Shown: in pieces, positions 1-5,877 of the stretch
How the letters are laid out: the number at the start of each line of letters is the position of its first letter
Numbering within the stretch: the stretch's first letter is position 1
Assembly: GCA_014379925.1 (NCBI GenBank)
Contig: JACMKY010000370.1
Span: 1-6,306, forward strand
DNA from: Cytophagales bacterium
Lineage (GTDB): Bacteria; Bacteroidota; Bacteroidia; Cytophagales; ES-bin-26
DNA: 6,306 nt
Direction: 5' to 3'
The notes under the pieces: model-generated
What the model was told of the DNA's origin: nothing
Database searches by the model: none
The model's input: only the letters and a program-made list of their open reading frames with translations
Position numbers and translations under genes: made by a program

Positions 1-26
1 CCTCATCGGGTGGCACCCATTCAGGG

Positions 27-311
27 TCAATTAGCGACGAACAACTTGATGAGTGCGAAGATTATGGCGGTCTGACCCATAACAAGGGCGGCGGCCCACC
101 GAAGGGTTTCCACTTCGGCGGCGTGGATCTCAACCCGCAAACCCGCCTCCACCCGAACCAGATCTTCCTTGGTGGCAAACACTTCCCTGATCCGCTCTAG
201 GCTCAACCCGCTGCTGTTGCGTTCCCCAATGTAGGCGACTGTCGCCTTTGCTGCCTCTTCGGGCAGGCTTTTCTTCAGCAGCTCGTAGTATTCGATCTCG
301 GTCATTGGCAT
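27..311 (-). CDS. Small coiled-coil protein with C-terminal membrane helix
   Basis: This encodes a 94-residue protein, or 92 if the second ATG at 305 is the true start; nothing in the sequence separates the two. The N-terminal 30 residues are charged. Residues about 44-70 (FATKEDLVRVEAGLRVEI and onward) have the spacing of an amphipathic coiled coil. Residues about 72-92 are a hydrophobic helix that would anchor the C-terminus in the membrane, leaving a very short tail. The ATKEDL-type coil followed by one C-terminal helix resembles the small DUF1640/CCDC90-like bacterial proteins, whose role is poorly known. I assign it by architecture only and infer no function. The region just before the start is AT-rich and has no Shine-Dalgarno sequence. 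It is the last minus-strand gene in the window, 196 bases beyond the lipoprotein stop. Confidence 0.72.
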   Translation of the reverse strand: MPMTEIEYYELLKKSLPEEAAKATVAYIGERNSSGLSLERIREVFATKEDLVRVEAGLRVEIHAAEVETLRWAAALVMGQTAIIFALIKLFVAN

Positions 312-406
312 AGTGGTAAAAATAATTATTGTGGCTCAAAGTTCAAAGCATGCCCGCAGGAAGCAAGCACAAAGTCAGCGCCTGCGCGCGGCGGTCCGGA
401 GCGCGA

Positions 407-514
407 TCAAGGCCGTTGTCGGAGAGGCAGCCCCGCCGCAAACCAGAAATCAGTGGTAATTCCGGACCAACCAACTGGCAGCGCCGGTTGCCATTTTTTG
501 TCAAGGGTCAGGTC
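407..514 (-). pseudogene. Frameshifted continuation of the lipoprotein gene
   Basis: The lipoprotein frame stops at 510-508. In a neighbouring minus-strand frame, reading from 514, there is an open stretch of 35 codons that begins DLTLDKKWQPALPVGW and ends at a TGA at 409-407. Joined to the end of the lipoprotein it would read ...VHNDT-DLTLDKKWQP..., which suits the strand-and-turn style of repeat lipoproteins better than an abrupt end after NDTT. I infer that a small indel near 514 broke a longer gene and that the rest has decayed or been lost. The alternative is that the 35 codons are open by chance, which is easy at this GC content. Confidence 0.38.
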
Positions 515-780
515 GTATCGTTGTGGACGAATAAGCCCGGAACGGGGCCTTGGAAATCCTTGGATTCCTGCCAAGTTTTACCGCGGTCGGTGGTGTAGTA
601 AGCTTTGGTCCAGGTGGTGACTAGCAACGTCTTGTCAATGTCCCCGGCGATGGCGTATGCCTCCCGGCCCGTGGGTACCTCCAACCGAATCCAATCCGGG
701 TCTTCCATTACCGGAGAATCCTCTTTTTTGCAGGATCCCATACCAAACGCAATGCAGGCCAGGAAGAGAATCTTTTTCAT
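508..780 (-). CDS. Short BNR/sortilin-like lipoprotein, probably truncated
   Basis: The 90-residue product starts with a lipoprotein signal: MKK, a hydrophobic segment, then MGS before Cys17, the expected lipidation site. Residues after the cysteine are KKED, like the charged stretch that directs many Bacteroidota lipoproteins to the cell surface. Residues 63-70 (TTDRGKTW) match the Asp-box/BNR motif (S/T-x-D-x-G-x-T-W) of beta-propeller proteins such as sortilin- and YCF48-like families. Such proteins normally carry several repeats over 300 or more residues; here there is one, then a stop. The product is therefore probably a truncated remnant, although the signal and first blade segment are intact. 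It lies 41 bases after the J-domain gene on the same strand and could share its transcript. The ATG at 780 is the only sensible start because the signal peptide begins there. Confidence 0.7.
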   Translation of the reverse strand: MKKILFLACIAFGMGSCKKEDSPVMEDPDWIRLEVPTGREAYAIAGDIDKTLLVTTWTKAYYTTDRGKTWQESKDFQGPVPGLFVHNDTT

Positions 781-821
781 CGGGCTGCGTTTTTAAGGCC
801 AATACAGTGGAAAACGCCGCA

Positions 822-1700
822 CTACCGGCAGTACGCCGCCAAGGAATCTTCCGGGTAGTTTACGCCCCGTCGGACGGCGTTTTGCCAGTCCTGGCAGGCG
901 CCGGTGGTATCGCGCCGGACGAGCCGGGTGAGGCTGCGCAGGTAGTAGGCCTCTCCGCGGCGGGCATCCAGCCGCAGGGACTGGTCCAGGTCGGTGAGGG
1001 CCGCGTCGAATGCTTTCAGTTGGTAACTGCACAATCCGCGGTTGTAAAACATGGCCGCCGTGGGTTGTTCCGCGTAATGGATGGCGGCGTCGAAATCCCG
1101 GTGGGCATTCTGGTAATCGCCGAGCAGGGCGATCCGCAATTCGCCCCGTTGGTAATAGGCCTGCCAGAACTCCCGGTCGTAGCCCAGCACCTCCGAATAC
1201 TTGAGCATGGCCGAGTAGGACTTTCCCTCCGCCACGGCCGCCCGGTAGAGCTGTTCATTCCGCGAGCGGTTCATGTAGTTGTAAAAGAAAACCAAGGCAA
1301 CCACGAACGTAACAAACCCGATCCCGAACAGAATCGTCATTTTCCGTTCGTAACCCGGCGGGTATTCCACCCGGGAAACGGGACGGGCTCGGGAGTTGGC
1401 GGGGTACCGGCGGCGGCGGCCGCGAACGGGGGGTGGCACCCGCTGGTCTTCCCGGGCATCCGTTGGCTCGGGAGGGGGTGGCAGGGTGGTATAGTACTGT
1501 TTCAAGTCGTACACTGCCCGCTTCTCGTCGTGCGAAAGCACCTGGTAGGCGGCGCTGACCTGCTTGAACCGTTCCTCGGCCTCCGGATTGTTGGGGTTTC
1601 GGTCGGGGTGCAGGGTAAGGGCTAGCTTCTTGAAAGCCGTCTTGACCTCCTCCTTGCTGGCAGTCTGGCTTACTCCCAAAATCTGGTAATGATCGGGCAT
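822..1700 (-). CDS. Membrane-anchored J-domain (DnaJ-like) protein with TPRs
   Basis: The protein has 292 residues from the ATG at 1700. A TTG four codons upstream (1712) is also in frame, but the ATG gives the usual J-domain opening (MPDHYQILGV). Residues 3-68 are a J domain with the diagnostic HPD at 31-33, so it should stimulate the ATPase of a DnaK/Hsp70. Residues about 73-118 are a proline- and arginine-rich linker with an RGRRRR patch. Residues about 121-143 form one membrane helix. Residues about 150-290 are tetratricopeptide repeats, including FYNRGLCSYQLKAFDAALTDL and an ending ACQDWQNAVRRG typical of the last TPR in Bacteroidota proteins. The basic linker suggests the J domain is cytoplasmic and the TPRs are in the periplasm. 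It lacks the Gly/Phe and zinc regions of classical DnaJ, so it is a specialised co-chaperone, not dnaJ itself. It lies 116 bases after dprA. Confidence 0.9.
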   Translation of the reverse strand: MPDHYQILGVSQTASKEEVKTAFKKLALTLHPDRNPNNPEAEERFKQVSAAYQVLSHDEKRAVYDLKQYYTTLPPPPEPTDAREDQRVPPPVRGRRRRYPANSRARPVSRVEYPPGYERKMTILFGIGFVTFVVALVFFYNYMNRSRNEQLYRAAVAEGKSYSAMLKYSEVLGYDREFWQAYYQRGELRIALLGDYQNAHRDFDAAIHYAEQPTAAMFYNRGLCSYQLKAFDAALTDLDQSLRLDARRGEAYYLRSLTRLVRRDTTGACQDWQNAVRRGVNYPEDSLAAYCR

Positions 1701-1816
1701 GGATGCGGGCAATCAGCCGTCAATGCGGCCTTTCGGACAAATAACTAAACTTCCGGAATGCGCGGCTTGTTGCGTAGCCGCCGTGAAACGGACGGGTGAC
1801 CAAGCCCGACCGCCGG

Positions 1817-2938
1817 CTAAGCCAGCGCGAATTTCTTGCCGGGCATGGCTTTGACCACCCCCTGAAATTCCAGGTTGAGCAGCAGCGAGGCCAGGCGATT
1901 CACCGGAATCTGCGACTGCCAGCTCAGGTCGTCCATCAGCATGTCGGGTTGGGTGCGGAGCAAGGCAATCACCTGGCTTTCTTCCCCGGTAAACAGCAGG
2001 CTGTCGGCCATGAAAGGCTTCGAGGCGTCCGCGCCATCGGAACCGTTTTTGGGCTGGTTGTCCCAATTCAGCATCTCCTTTAAATCTCTGACGTTGGTGA
2101 AAATGGCCGCCTTGTTCTGCTGAATCAGCTTGTTGCAACCCACCGAGTAAGGCCGGTGTACATCGCCGGGAACGGCGAACACCTCCTTGTGGTAGTTGTT
2201 GGCGTATTCGGCCGTAATCAACGCCCCTCCCTTCACCGAAGCTTCCACCACGATCAGGGCATCGCTCAACCCGGCGATGATGCGGTTGCGGGCCGGAAAG
2301 CGGTGGGCGTCGGGTTGGCCTCCGAAGCGGTTTTCGGTCAGCAAGCCGCCTTGTTCTTCCATGGCCCGGGCGGTTTTCTGGTGCGTCGGCGGATAGACAA
2401 TGTCCATTCCGGTTGCCATCACGCCGAGGGTAGCCACCTGGTATTTCAGGCAGGCGCGGTGCGCGGCGATGTCAATGCCGTAGGCCAGTCCACTGACCAC
2501 CAACGGGTTGAAAGGCTGTAATTCTTTTACGATTTCTTCCGTCAGTCCCCGGCCGTAGTCGGTGGCCTGGCGGGTTCCCACGATGCCCAGGGTTTTGGCC
2601 GCGTTGAGGTCGGCGTTTCCCCGGTAATAGAGGAGAACCGGAGCGTCGTAGAGCCGCTTGAGGCGGTGGGGAAAATCCGCGTCGGTGTAGAAAAGCAGCC
2701 GCACCTGGTATTTCTCCGCCAGCCGCAGTTCAACTTCGGCGGCTTGCAGCGCCGTTTGTCGCTGCCGTTGAATGCCCTGCGCAATGCCCTCCCCCACGCC
2801 CGGAATGCGCGTCAGCTTGGCCGAACCACTCCGAAAGACCTCGGAGGCCGCCCCGCAGTAGCTGATGAGTTGCCTGATCAGCACGTCCCCGATTCCCGGT
2901 GTGAGCGTAAGGGCCAACTGATGCAATTTCTCATCCAT
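1817..2938 (-). CDS. dprA: DNA-processing protein DprA
   Basis: DprA (also called Smf) binds incoming single-stranded DNA during natural transformation and loads RecA onto it; it acts in the cytoplasm. The 373-residue product has the family order. An N-terminal helix-hairpin-helix/SAM-like segment includes TPGIGDVL (13-20) and IPGVGEGIAQGI (45-56). A Rossmann-like DprA core spans about 80-292, with GTRQATDYG (121-129), SGLAYGIDIAAH (149-160), ATGMDIVYPP (175-184), FPARNRIIAGLSDALIVVEA (214-233) and GGALITAEYA (237-246). A C-terminal winged-helix domain spans about 318-372. An in-frame TTG at 2983 would add 15 residues encoded by the upstream heptad repeat, so I chose the ATG at 2938, which gives the usual MDEKLHQLALTLTPGIG opening. 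The gene appears intact. Its upstream region carries inverted heptad arrays. dprA alone does not prove competence, since it is widely kept in non-transformable bacteria. Confidence 0.97.
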   Translation of the reverse strand: MDEKLHQLALTLTPGIGDVLIRQLISYCGAASEVFRSGSAKLTRIPGVGEGIAQGIQRQRQTALQAAEVELRLAEKYQVRLLFYTDADFPHRLKRLYDAPVLLYYRGNADLNAAKTLGIVGTRQATDYGRGLTEEIVKELQPFNPLVVSGLAYGIDIAAHRACLKYQVATLGVMATGMDIVYPPTHQKTARAMEEQGGLLTENRFGGQPDAHRFPARNRIIAGLSDALIVVEASVKGGALITAEYANNYHKEVFAVPGDVHRPYSVGCNKLIQQNKAAIFTNVRDLKEMLNWDNQPKNGSDGADASKPFMADSLLFTGEESQVIALLRTQPDMLMDDLSWQSQIPVNRLASLLLNLEFQGVVKAMPGKKFALA

Positions 2939-2950
2939 CGGAATTAAGTA

Positions 2951-2987
2951 GACAGTTGGCAGTGGGCAATCAGCAATAGGCAATCAG
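2951..2987. repeat. Five tandem degenerate heptads (CARTNRG), dprA side
   Basis: Five consecutive 7-base units are read on the plus strand: CAGTTGG, CAGTGGG, CAATCAG, CAATAGG, CAATCAG. They follow the pattern C-A-R-T-N-R-G and lie 13 bases upstream of the dprA start. A second array of the same unit lies about 65 bases away in inverted orientation. The bases CAGTTGGCAGT (2953-2963) are exactly complementary to ACTGCCAACTG at 3056-3066 and again at 3063-3073, so a dprA leader transcript could fold a long-loop hairpin. Confidence 0.75.
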
Positions 2988-3050
2988 AAAACAAAAGTCA
3001 AGGTTGCGTTCGTTGCGGCGTAATTGTTTTTTGTATTGTTTTTCTTTTCT

Positions 3051-3094
3051 TGCCAACTGCCAACTGCCAACTGCTCCCCTTACCAACTGCCTAC
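3051..3094. repeat. Inverted heptad array (TGCCAAC) at the TPR gene stop
   Basis: Three perfect tandem copies of TGCCAAC occupy 3051-3071. After a 9-base interruption, degenerate copies TACCAAC (3081-3087) and TGCCTAC (3088-3094) follow. The last includes the stop codon of the upstream TPR gene (TAG at 3093-3091). On the other strand the unit is CAGTTGG, the same as the first heptad at 2953-2959, so the two arrays form an inverted pair around a core at 2988-3050. The core is AT-rich with T-runs on the plus strand and contains no gene. Confidence 0.75.
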
Positions 3095-3855
3095 TTAAAC
3101 ATCCCCAGCGGATCGGGTTTTTTGGCGATCAGTTCGGTCAGGTAACTAAAATCCATCCCCGCGATGCTGATCGATCGGCTTTTGTGCAGGTTCTCCCAGG
3201 CCTTGTCGTAGTCAGCGAGGTAAAAATAAACCATGGATAGTTTGGCGTAGGCGTCCCCGTTGGTGGAATCGACCTGAATGGCTTTGTTGAGCAGGCCCCG
3301 GCTCGTTTCCACTTCCTGCTTGTCGTTTTTCTCCTTGTACCGGTTGAGGCGCAACGAGGCGGCATCCACCAGCATGCCCGCATTGTTCGATTCCAGCGCC
3401 AGCGCCTTGGTAAGCAGATCGATGCCCTGGTCAGTTTTGCCCTGACCCGCGCTGATGGCGCCCAGTCCCCAGTACGGATTGGCATTCTTGCCGTTGAGCA
3501 GCCAAGCCAGGTTGAACCGGTGGATGGCCGTGTCCTGCTTGCCTTCCGCCAGGTATTCCCAGGCGCGGGTCTCGAAAAATTTGCTGGCTTCCTCGCGGCT
3601 GCCGAAGCTCCGGTCGCAATCGGCCAGGAAAGCCTGGTCTTCCCGCAACTGGACTTCCGTTTTCGGCTGGCTGCCGAACAGAGGAAGTAGTTTGGGGTCC
3701 ACCACGGCGGCCGTTGCCGGCGGCGACTGAGCAGGTTGGGATGCCGGGACGGGTTGCGCGTTGGTCGAAACAGCTTCCTTCTTTTTTCCTTTGCGCTGCG
3801 CATGGACATTAAAAGCAATGAAGAAGGCAAAGGCAATCATCCACGCGTGTTTCAT
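3091..3855 (-). CDS. Secreted tetratricopeptide-repeat protein
   Basis: The 254-residue product begins with a Sec signal peptide (MKHAWMIAFAFFIAFNVHA), with likely cleavage after Ala19, giving a mature protein starting QRKGKKK. The in-frame TTG at 3966 would bury this signal behind 37 residues of poor-quality sequence, so I chose the ATG at 3855. Residues about 20-52 are a low-complexity Lys- then Pro/Ala/Gln-rich linker. The rest, about 85-235, is helical with TPR character: RAWEYLAEGKQDTAIHRFNL (97-116), PYWGLGAISAGQGKTDQGID (127-146), and NGDAYAKLSMVYFYLADYDK (199-218). It has no lipobox and no second membrane helix, so it should be free in the periplasm. TPRs mediate protein contacts and the partner cannot be read from the sequence. 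It lies 152 bases upstream of dprA on the same strand, separated by the heptad arrays. Confidence 0.88.
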   Translation of the reverse strand: MKHAWMIAFAFFIAFNVHAQRKGKKKEAVSTNAQPVPASQPAQSPPATAAVVDPKLLPLFGSQPKTEVQLREDQAFLADCDRSFGSREEASKFFETRAWEYLAEGKQDTAIHRFNLAWLLNGKNANPYWGLGAISAGQGKTDQGIDLLTKALALESNNAGMLVDAASLRLNRYKEKNDKQEVETSRGLLNKAIQVDSTNGDAYAKLSMVYFYLADYDKAWENLHKSRSISIAGMDFSYLTELIAKKPDPLGMFK

Positions 3856-4176
3856 TCGGGTAGTTGGAGTTGGTTTGTTTGGTTCGGTCGATTCTGGAAC
3901 GGAATACGGATTCGCCAGTGCGGGCAATCCGCCGGGAGTTACTCGCAGCGGTGGTCCGCTGGACAAGCTTCCTCGTCAGGAACCGTGGAGACCGGCAACA
4001 GTCCCGTTCGGGCACCACGACCGGCCGCTAAAATAAGCACAAGACCCCGACTTTACAAGACCGGTCGCCTGCCAAGTCACCGGGTCGGTCCTCGTTGGGT
4101 CGGCCCGTGACGAAAACCTTCGGTCCCGCCAACGCGTTGAGCAGAAAAACCGAATCCGGCTCTTCGTCGTTACGTT
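3856..4176. other. Divergent intergenic region between TPR and DCC genes
   Basis: These 321 bases separate two divergently read genes, so they should hold promoters for both. I found no TAnnTTTG -7 motif on either strand, and no coding frame here resembles a protein. An imperfect hairpin joins GTCACCGGG (4076-4084) to CCCGTGAC (4104-4111) with one bulged base. It has no T-run on either side, so it is not a terminator. The remainder is unremarkable. Confidence 0.5.
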
Positions 4177-4572
4177 ATGCGCCACGTTGTTCTGTTCGAT
4201 GGAGTGTGCAATTTTTGCAACGCTACCATCAACTTCGTTATTGACCACGACCGGGCGAACCGGTTCGTGTTCGCGCCGCTTCAGTCGGAGGCGGGCCGCC
4301 AACTCCTGCAAACCAACGGCCTGGATGCCGCCAAGCTGGACAGTGTCGTTTTGTTGAAGAATGGGGTGGTTCACCAGAAATCCGACGCGGCCCTTCAAAT
4401 CGTCCGCGAACTCGACGGCCCCTGGTCCCTGCTCTACGTCTTCCGGATCCTCCCCCGTTTCCTGCGCAATTTCGCATACGACATCCTGGCCCGCAACCGC
4501 TACCGCTGGTTCGGTCGCCGCGACTCCTGCCGGATGCCCACGCCCGAACTGCGACAACGATTCCTGGCGTAG
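4177..4572 (+). CDS. DCC-family thiol-disulfide oxidoreductase (DUF393)
   Basis: The 131-residue product matches the DCC family (DUF393, YuxK-like), predicted thioredoxin-fold thiol-disulfide oxidoreductases. Its hallmark is at the N-terminus: FDGVCNFCN at residues 7-15, containing the D-x-x-C-x-x-C signature with Asp8, Cys11 and Cys14. Other family features are the first strand VVLFDG, the block FVFAPLQSEAGRQLL (30-44), the KSDAALQIV segment (68-76) and the closing RYRWFGRRDSCRMPTPE (108-124) with a third conserved cysteine. Length is normal and it has no signal peptide, so it is probably cytoplasmic. The physiological substrate of the family is unknown. It reads toward fabD, but 220 bases of repeats separate them, so a shared operon is doubtful. 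Confidence 0.93.
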   Translation: MRHVVLFDGVCNFCNATINFVIDHDRANRFVFAPLQSEAGRQLLQTNGLDAAKLDSVVLLKNGVVHQKSDAALQIVRELDGPWSLLYVFRILPRFLRNFAYDILARNRYRWFGRRDSCRMPTPELRQRFLA

Positions 4573-4576
4573 GAAG

Positions 4577-4780
4577 GGTTGGTTGGGTTGCAGGTTACCA
4601 GGCTGCCTTCGCAGCGCTACTTCGTAGGGTTGCAGGTTGTTGAGGTGCAGGTTATTGATTTTTTGTGATGAAATCGTGGAGGCGAAGCGATATGGCGCGG
4701 TGACAAGCTCCCCGTGTTGGTTTTTAACCATATTTACAACCTGCAAACCAACCAACCTGCAACCTGTAACCTGCAACTAA
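4577..4780. repeat. Composite intergenic inverted-repeat element before fabD
   Basis: This module fills most of the gap between the DCC gene and fabD. The left arm at 4577-4598 is complementary to 4736-4757 at 19 of 22 positions, and GTTGCAGGTTAC (4587-4598) is exactly complementary to 4766-4777. Both arms are built of 7-base units: CAGGTTA/CAGGTTG at 4591, 4633 and 4648 on the left, and CAACCTG at 4737, 4753 and 4760 plus TAACCTG at 4767 on the right. The core, about 4658-4735, has no gene. It includes the short palindrome GGTTTTTAACC (4719-4729). The layout resembles a small non-autonomous or REP/BIME-like repeat, but copy number elsewhere cannot be seen from one window. Confidence 0.7.
4602..4627. 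repeat. Two tandem mini-hairpins inside the repeat element
   Basis: GCTGC (4602-4606) pairs with GCAGC (4611-4615) across a CTTC loop. Immediately after it, CTAC (4617-4620) pairs with GTAG (4624-4627) across a TTC loop. Two compact hairpins with similar TTC loops, back to back, are unlike the rest of the spacer and recall the short stems of REP sequences moved by RAYT-type transposases. No transposase is present in this window. Confidence 0.6.
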
Positions 4781-4792
4781 CCTAAAACCCCC

Positions 4793-5668
4793 ATGAAAGC
4801 ATACATTTTCCCCGGCCAGGGGTCCCAGTTTCCGGGAATGGGCCAGGATTTGTACGACCGCTCCGCGTCCGTGCGCGATTTGTTCGAGCGAGCCAACGAC
4901 CTGCTGGGTTTTCGCCTCACCGGGGTCATGTTCGGGGGGAGTGAAGAAGAACTCAAACGCACCGACGTCACGCAGCCCGCCATTTTCCTGCATTCCGTGG
5001 CCTTGGTTTCCACCGTCGAGGGGTTCCAACCCGCCATGGTGGCGGGCCATTCGCTGGGTGAATTCTCGGCCCTGGTCGCCAGTGGGGTCCTTTCGTTCGA
5101 GGATGGGCTGACGCTCGTAGCCAAACGGGCGGCGGCGATGCAGAAGGCCTGCGAACGCAATCCCTCCACCATGGCGGCCGTGTTGGGTCTCGACGACGAG
5201 ACGGTGGTCGCGGTTTGCGCCTCGGTGGAGAACGAAGTGGTGGTGGCGGCCAACTTCAATTACCCCGGCCAGGTGGTGATTTCGGGTACCCACGAGGGCG
5301 TGCGGCGAGCGGGCGAAAAGTTGAAGGAGGCCGGTGCCAGGCGGGTATTGCCCTTGTCGGTGGGTGGGGCCTTCCATTCACCGTTGATGGAACCCGCGCG
5401 GCAGGAATTGGCCAAAGCCATCCGGCAAACCGTCTTCCAGGCCCCCGTTTGTCCGATTTACCAGAACGCCACGGCCCGCGCGGCCCGCGAAGTAACCGAC
5501 ATTCAAACCAACCTGATCGAACAACTGACGGCTCCGGTGCGCTGGACGCAATCGGTGGAAGAGATGATGCGCGACGGAGCGGGTACCTTCGTGGAGTGCG
5601 GACCGGGCAAAGTATTGCAAGGCCTGGTGAAAAAGATTGCGCGCGAGGCCGAAGTGGAAGGTGTCTGA
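4793..5668 (+). CDS. fabD: Malonyl-CoA:ACP transacylase FabD
   Basis: FabD moves the malonyl group from coenzyme A to acyl carrier protein, giving the two-carbon donor of type II fatty acid synthesis; it acts in the cytoplasm. The 291-residue product has normal length and all expected active-site elements. FPGQGSQFPGMG (6-17) includes oxyanion-hole Gln9. GHSLGEFSAL (85-94) carries the nucleophile Ser87. Arg112 in AKRAAAMQ binds the malonyl carboxylate. GAFHSPLM (192-199) contains catalytic His195. Gln244 in LIEQLTAPVRWT completes the set. The C-terminal ECGPGKVLQGLVKKI is also typical. The ATG at 4793 places the first strand correctly and is preceded by CCTAAAACCCCC with no Shine-Dalgarno sequence. 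Other fab genes are not adjacent, so it appears to stand alone. I see no clear promoter; the upstream spacer is mostly repeats. Confidence 0.98.
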   Translation: MKAYIFPGQGSQFPGMGQDLYDRSASVRDLFERANDLLGFRLTGVMFGGSEEELKRTDVTQPAIFLHSVALVSTVEGFQPAMVAGHSLGEFSALVASGVLSFEDGLTLVAKRAAAMQKACERNPSTMAAVLGLDDETVVAVCASVENEVVVAANFNYPGQVVISGTHEGVRRAGEKLKEAGARRVLPLSVGGAFHSPLMEPARQELAKAIRQTVFQAPVCPIYQNATARAAREVTDIQTNLIEQLTAPVRWTQSVEEMMRDGAGTFVECGPGKVLQGLVKKIAREAEVEGV

Positions 5669-5738
5669 GGTTGCCCGGAATGCCGATTGCGGAAAGGCAG
5701 GCAGACTCCGTAAACGACCGACTTTTTCAAAATATAGT

Positions 5739-5769
5739 TTTGGGAATTGCGAAAGGATGCCTATTTTTG
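5739..5769 (+). promoter_or_regulatory. Bacteroidota-type promoter for tRNA-Gln
   Basis: TTTG at 5739-5742 is followed after exactly 19 bases by TATTTTTG at 5762-5769. This fits the TTTG / N19-21 / TAnnTTTG consensus of primary Bacteroidota sigma factors. Transcription would start around 5775, leaving a leader of about 25 bases before the tRNA. A second -7-like match, TAGTTTTG at 5735-5742, overlaps the -33 box but has no clear -33 partner. Confidence 0.7.
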
Positions 5770-5800
5770 CCGTGCTAAAAAAACAGCGTTAAAATAGCAT

Positions 5801-5871
5801 TGCCCGATCGTCTAACGGCAGGACAGCAGATTTTGGTTCTGTTTGTGGTGGTTCGAATCCATCTCGGGCAA
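5801..5871 (+). tRNA. trnQ: tRNA-Gln, anticodon TTG
   Basis: The sequence folds as a complete 71-base cloverleaf. The acceptor stem TGCCCGA (5801-5807) pairs with TCGGGCA (5864-5870), and the discriminator is A5871. The D arm is bounded by GTC (5810-5812) and GAC (5822-5824). The anticodon stem GCAGA (5826-5830) pairs with TCTGT (5838-5842) with one G-T pair, around the loop TTTTGGT, which places TTG at 5833-5835 and reads CAA glutamine codons. The T stem GGTGG pairs with CCATC around TTCGAAT. The 3' CCA is not encoded and must be added after transcription. It has its own promoter upstream and a terminator 6 bases downstream, so it is a single-gene unit. Confidence 0.97.
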
Positions 5872-5877
5872 CGAGCC

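Noticed and set aside
8..18. GGGTGGCACCC, repeated exactly at 1431-1441
   Set aside because: The second copy lies inside the J-domain coding sequence and the motif is self-complementary and GC-rich; two copies are plausible by chance.
476..499. Hairpin TGGCAGC/GGTTGCCA-type followed by six T on the plus strand
   Set aside because: It looks like a terminator for plus-strand transcription, but no plus-strand gene lies upstream, and on the minus strand the T-run is on the wrong side. It also overlaps the lipoprotein remnant.
787..817. GCGTTTT / AAAACGC inverted repeat between the J-domain gene and the lipoprotein
   Set aside because: The 7-base stem has a 17-base loop and no following T-run, so it is not a convincing terminator.
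657..1625. Plus-strand open frame of 322 codons
   Set aside because: It is the shadow of the J-domain gene in GC-rich DNA; composition is Gly/Val/Pro-rich with no domain, and the opposite strand has a clear protein.
1726..1760. Possible promoter upstream of the J-domain gene (AGTTATTTG on the minus strand)
   Set aside because: It deviates from TAnnTTTG in two positions and has no TTTG at the right distance.
2939..2983. Upstream TTG start for dprA
   Set aside because: It would add 15 residues translated from the heptad repeat; the ATG at 2938 gives the family N-terminus.
3976..4776. Minus-strand open frame of 266 codons across the DCC gene and repeat spacer
   Set aside because: It is antisense to the well-supported DCC gene, and its N-terminal part is translated heptad repeat (NLQPNQP-like). 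It has no recognisable domain.
4724..5377. Minus-strand open frame of 217 codons inside fabD
   Set aside because: Antisense to fabD, with His/Gly/Arg-rich sequence typical of a shadow frame.
5215..5778. Plus-strand open frame of 187 codons overlapping the fabD 3' half
   Set aside because: Out of frame with fabD, Gly/Arg-rich and without any family resemblance; it ends in the tRNA promoter.
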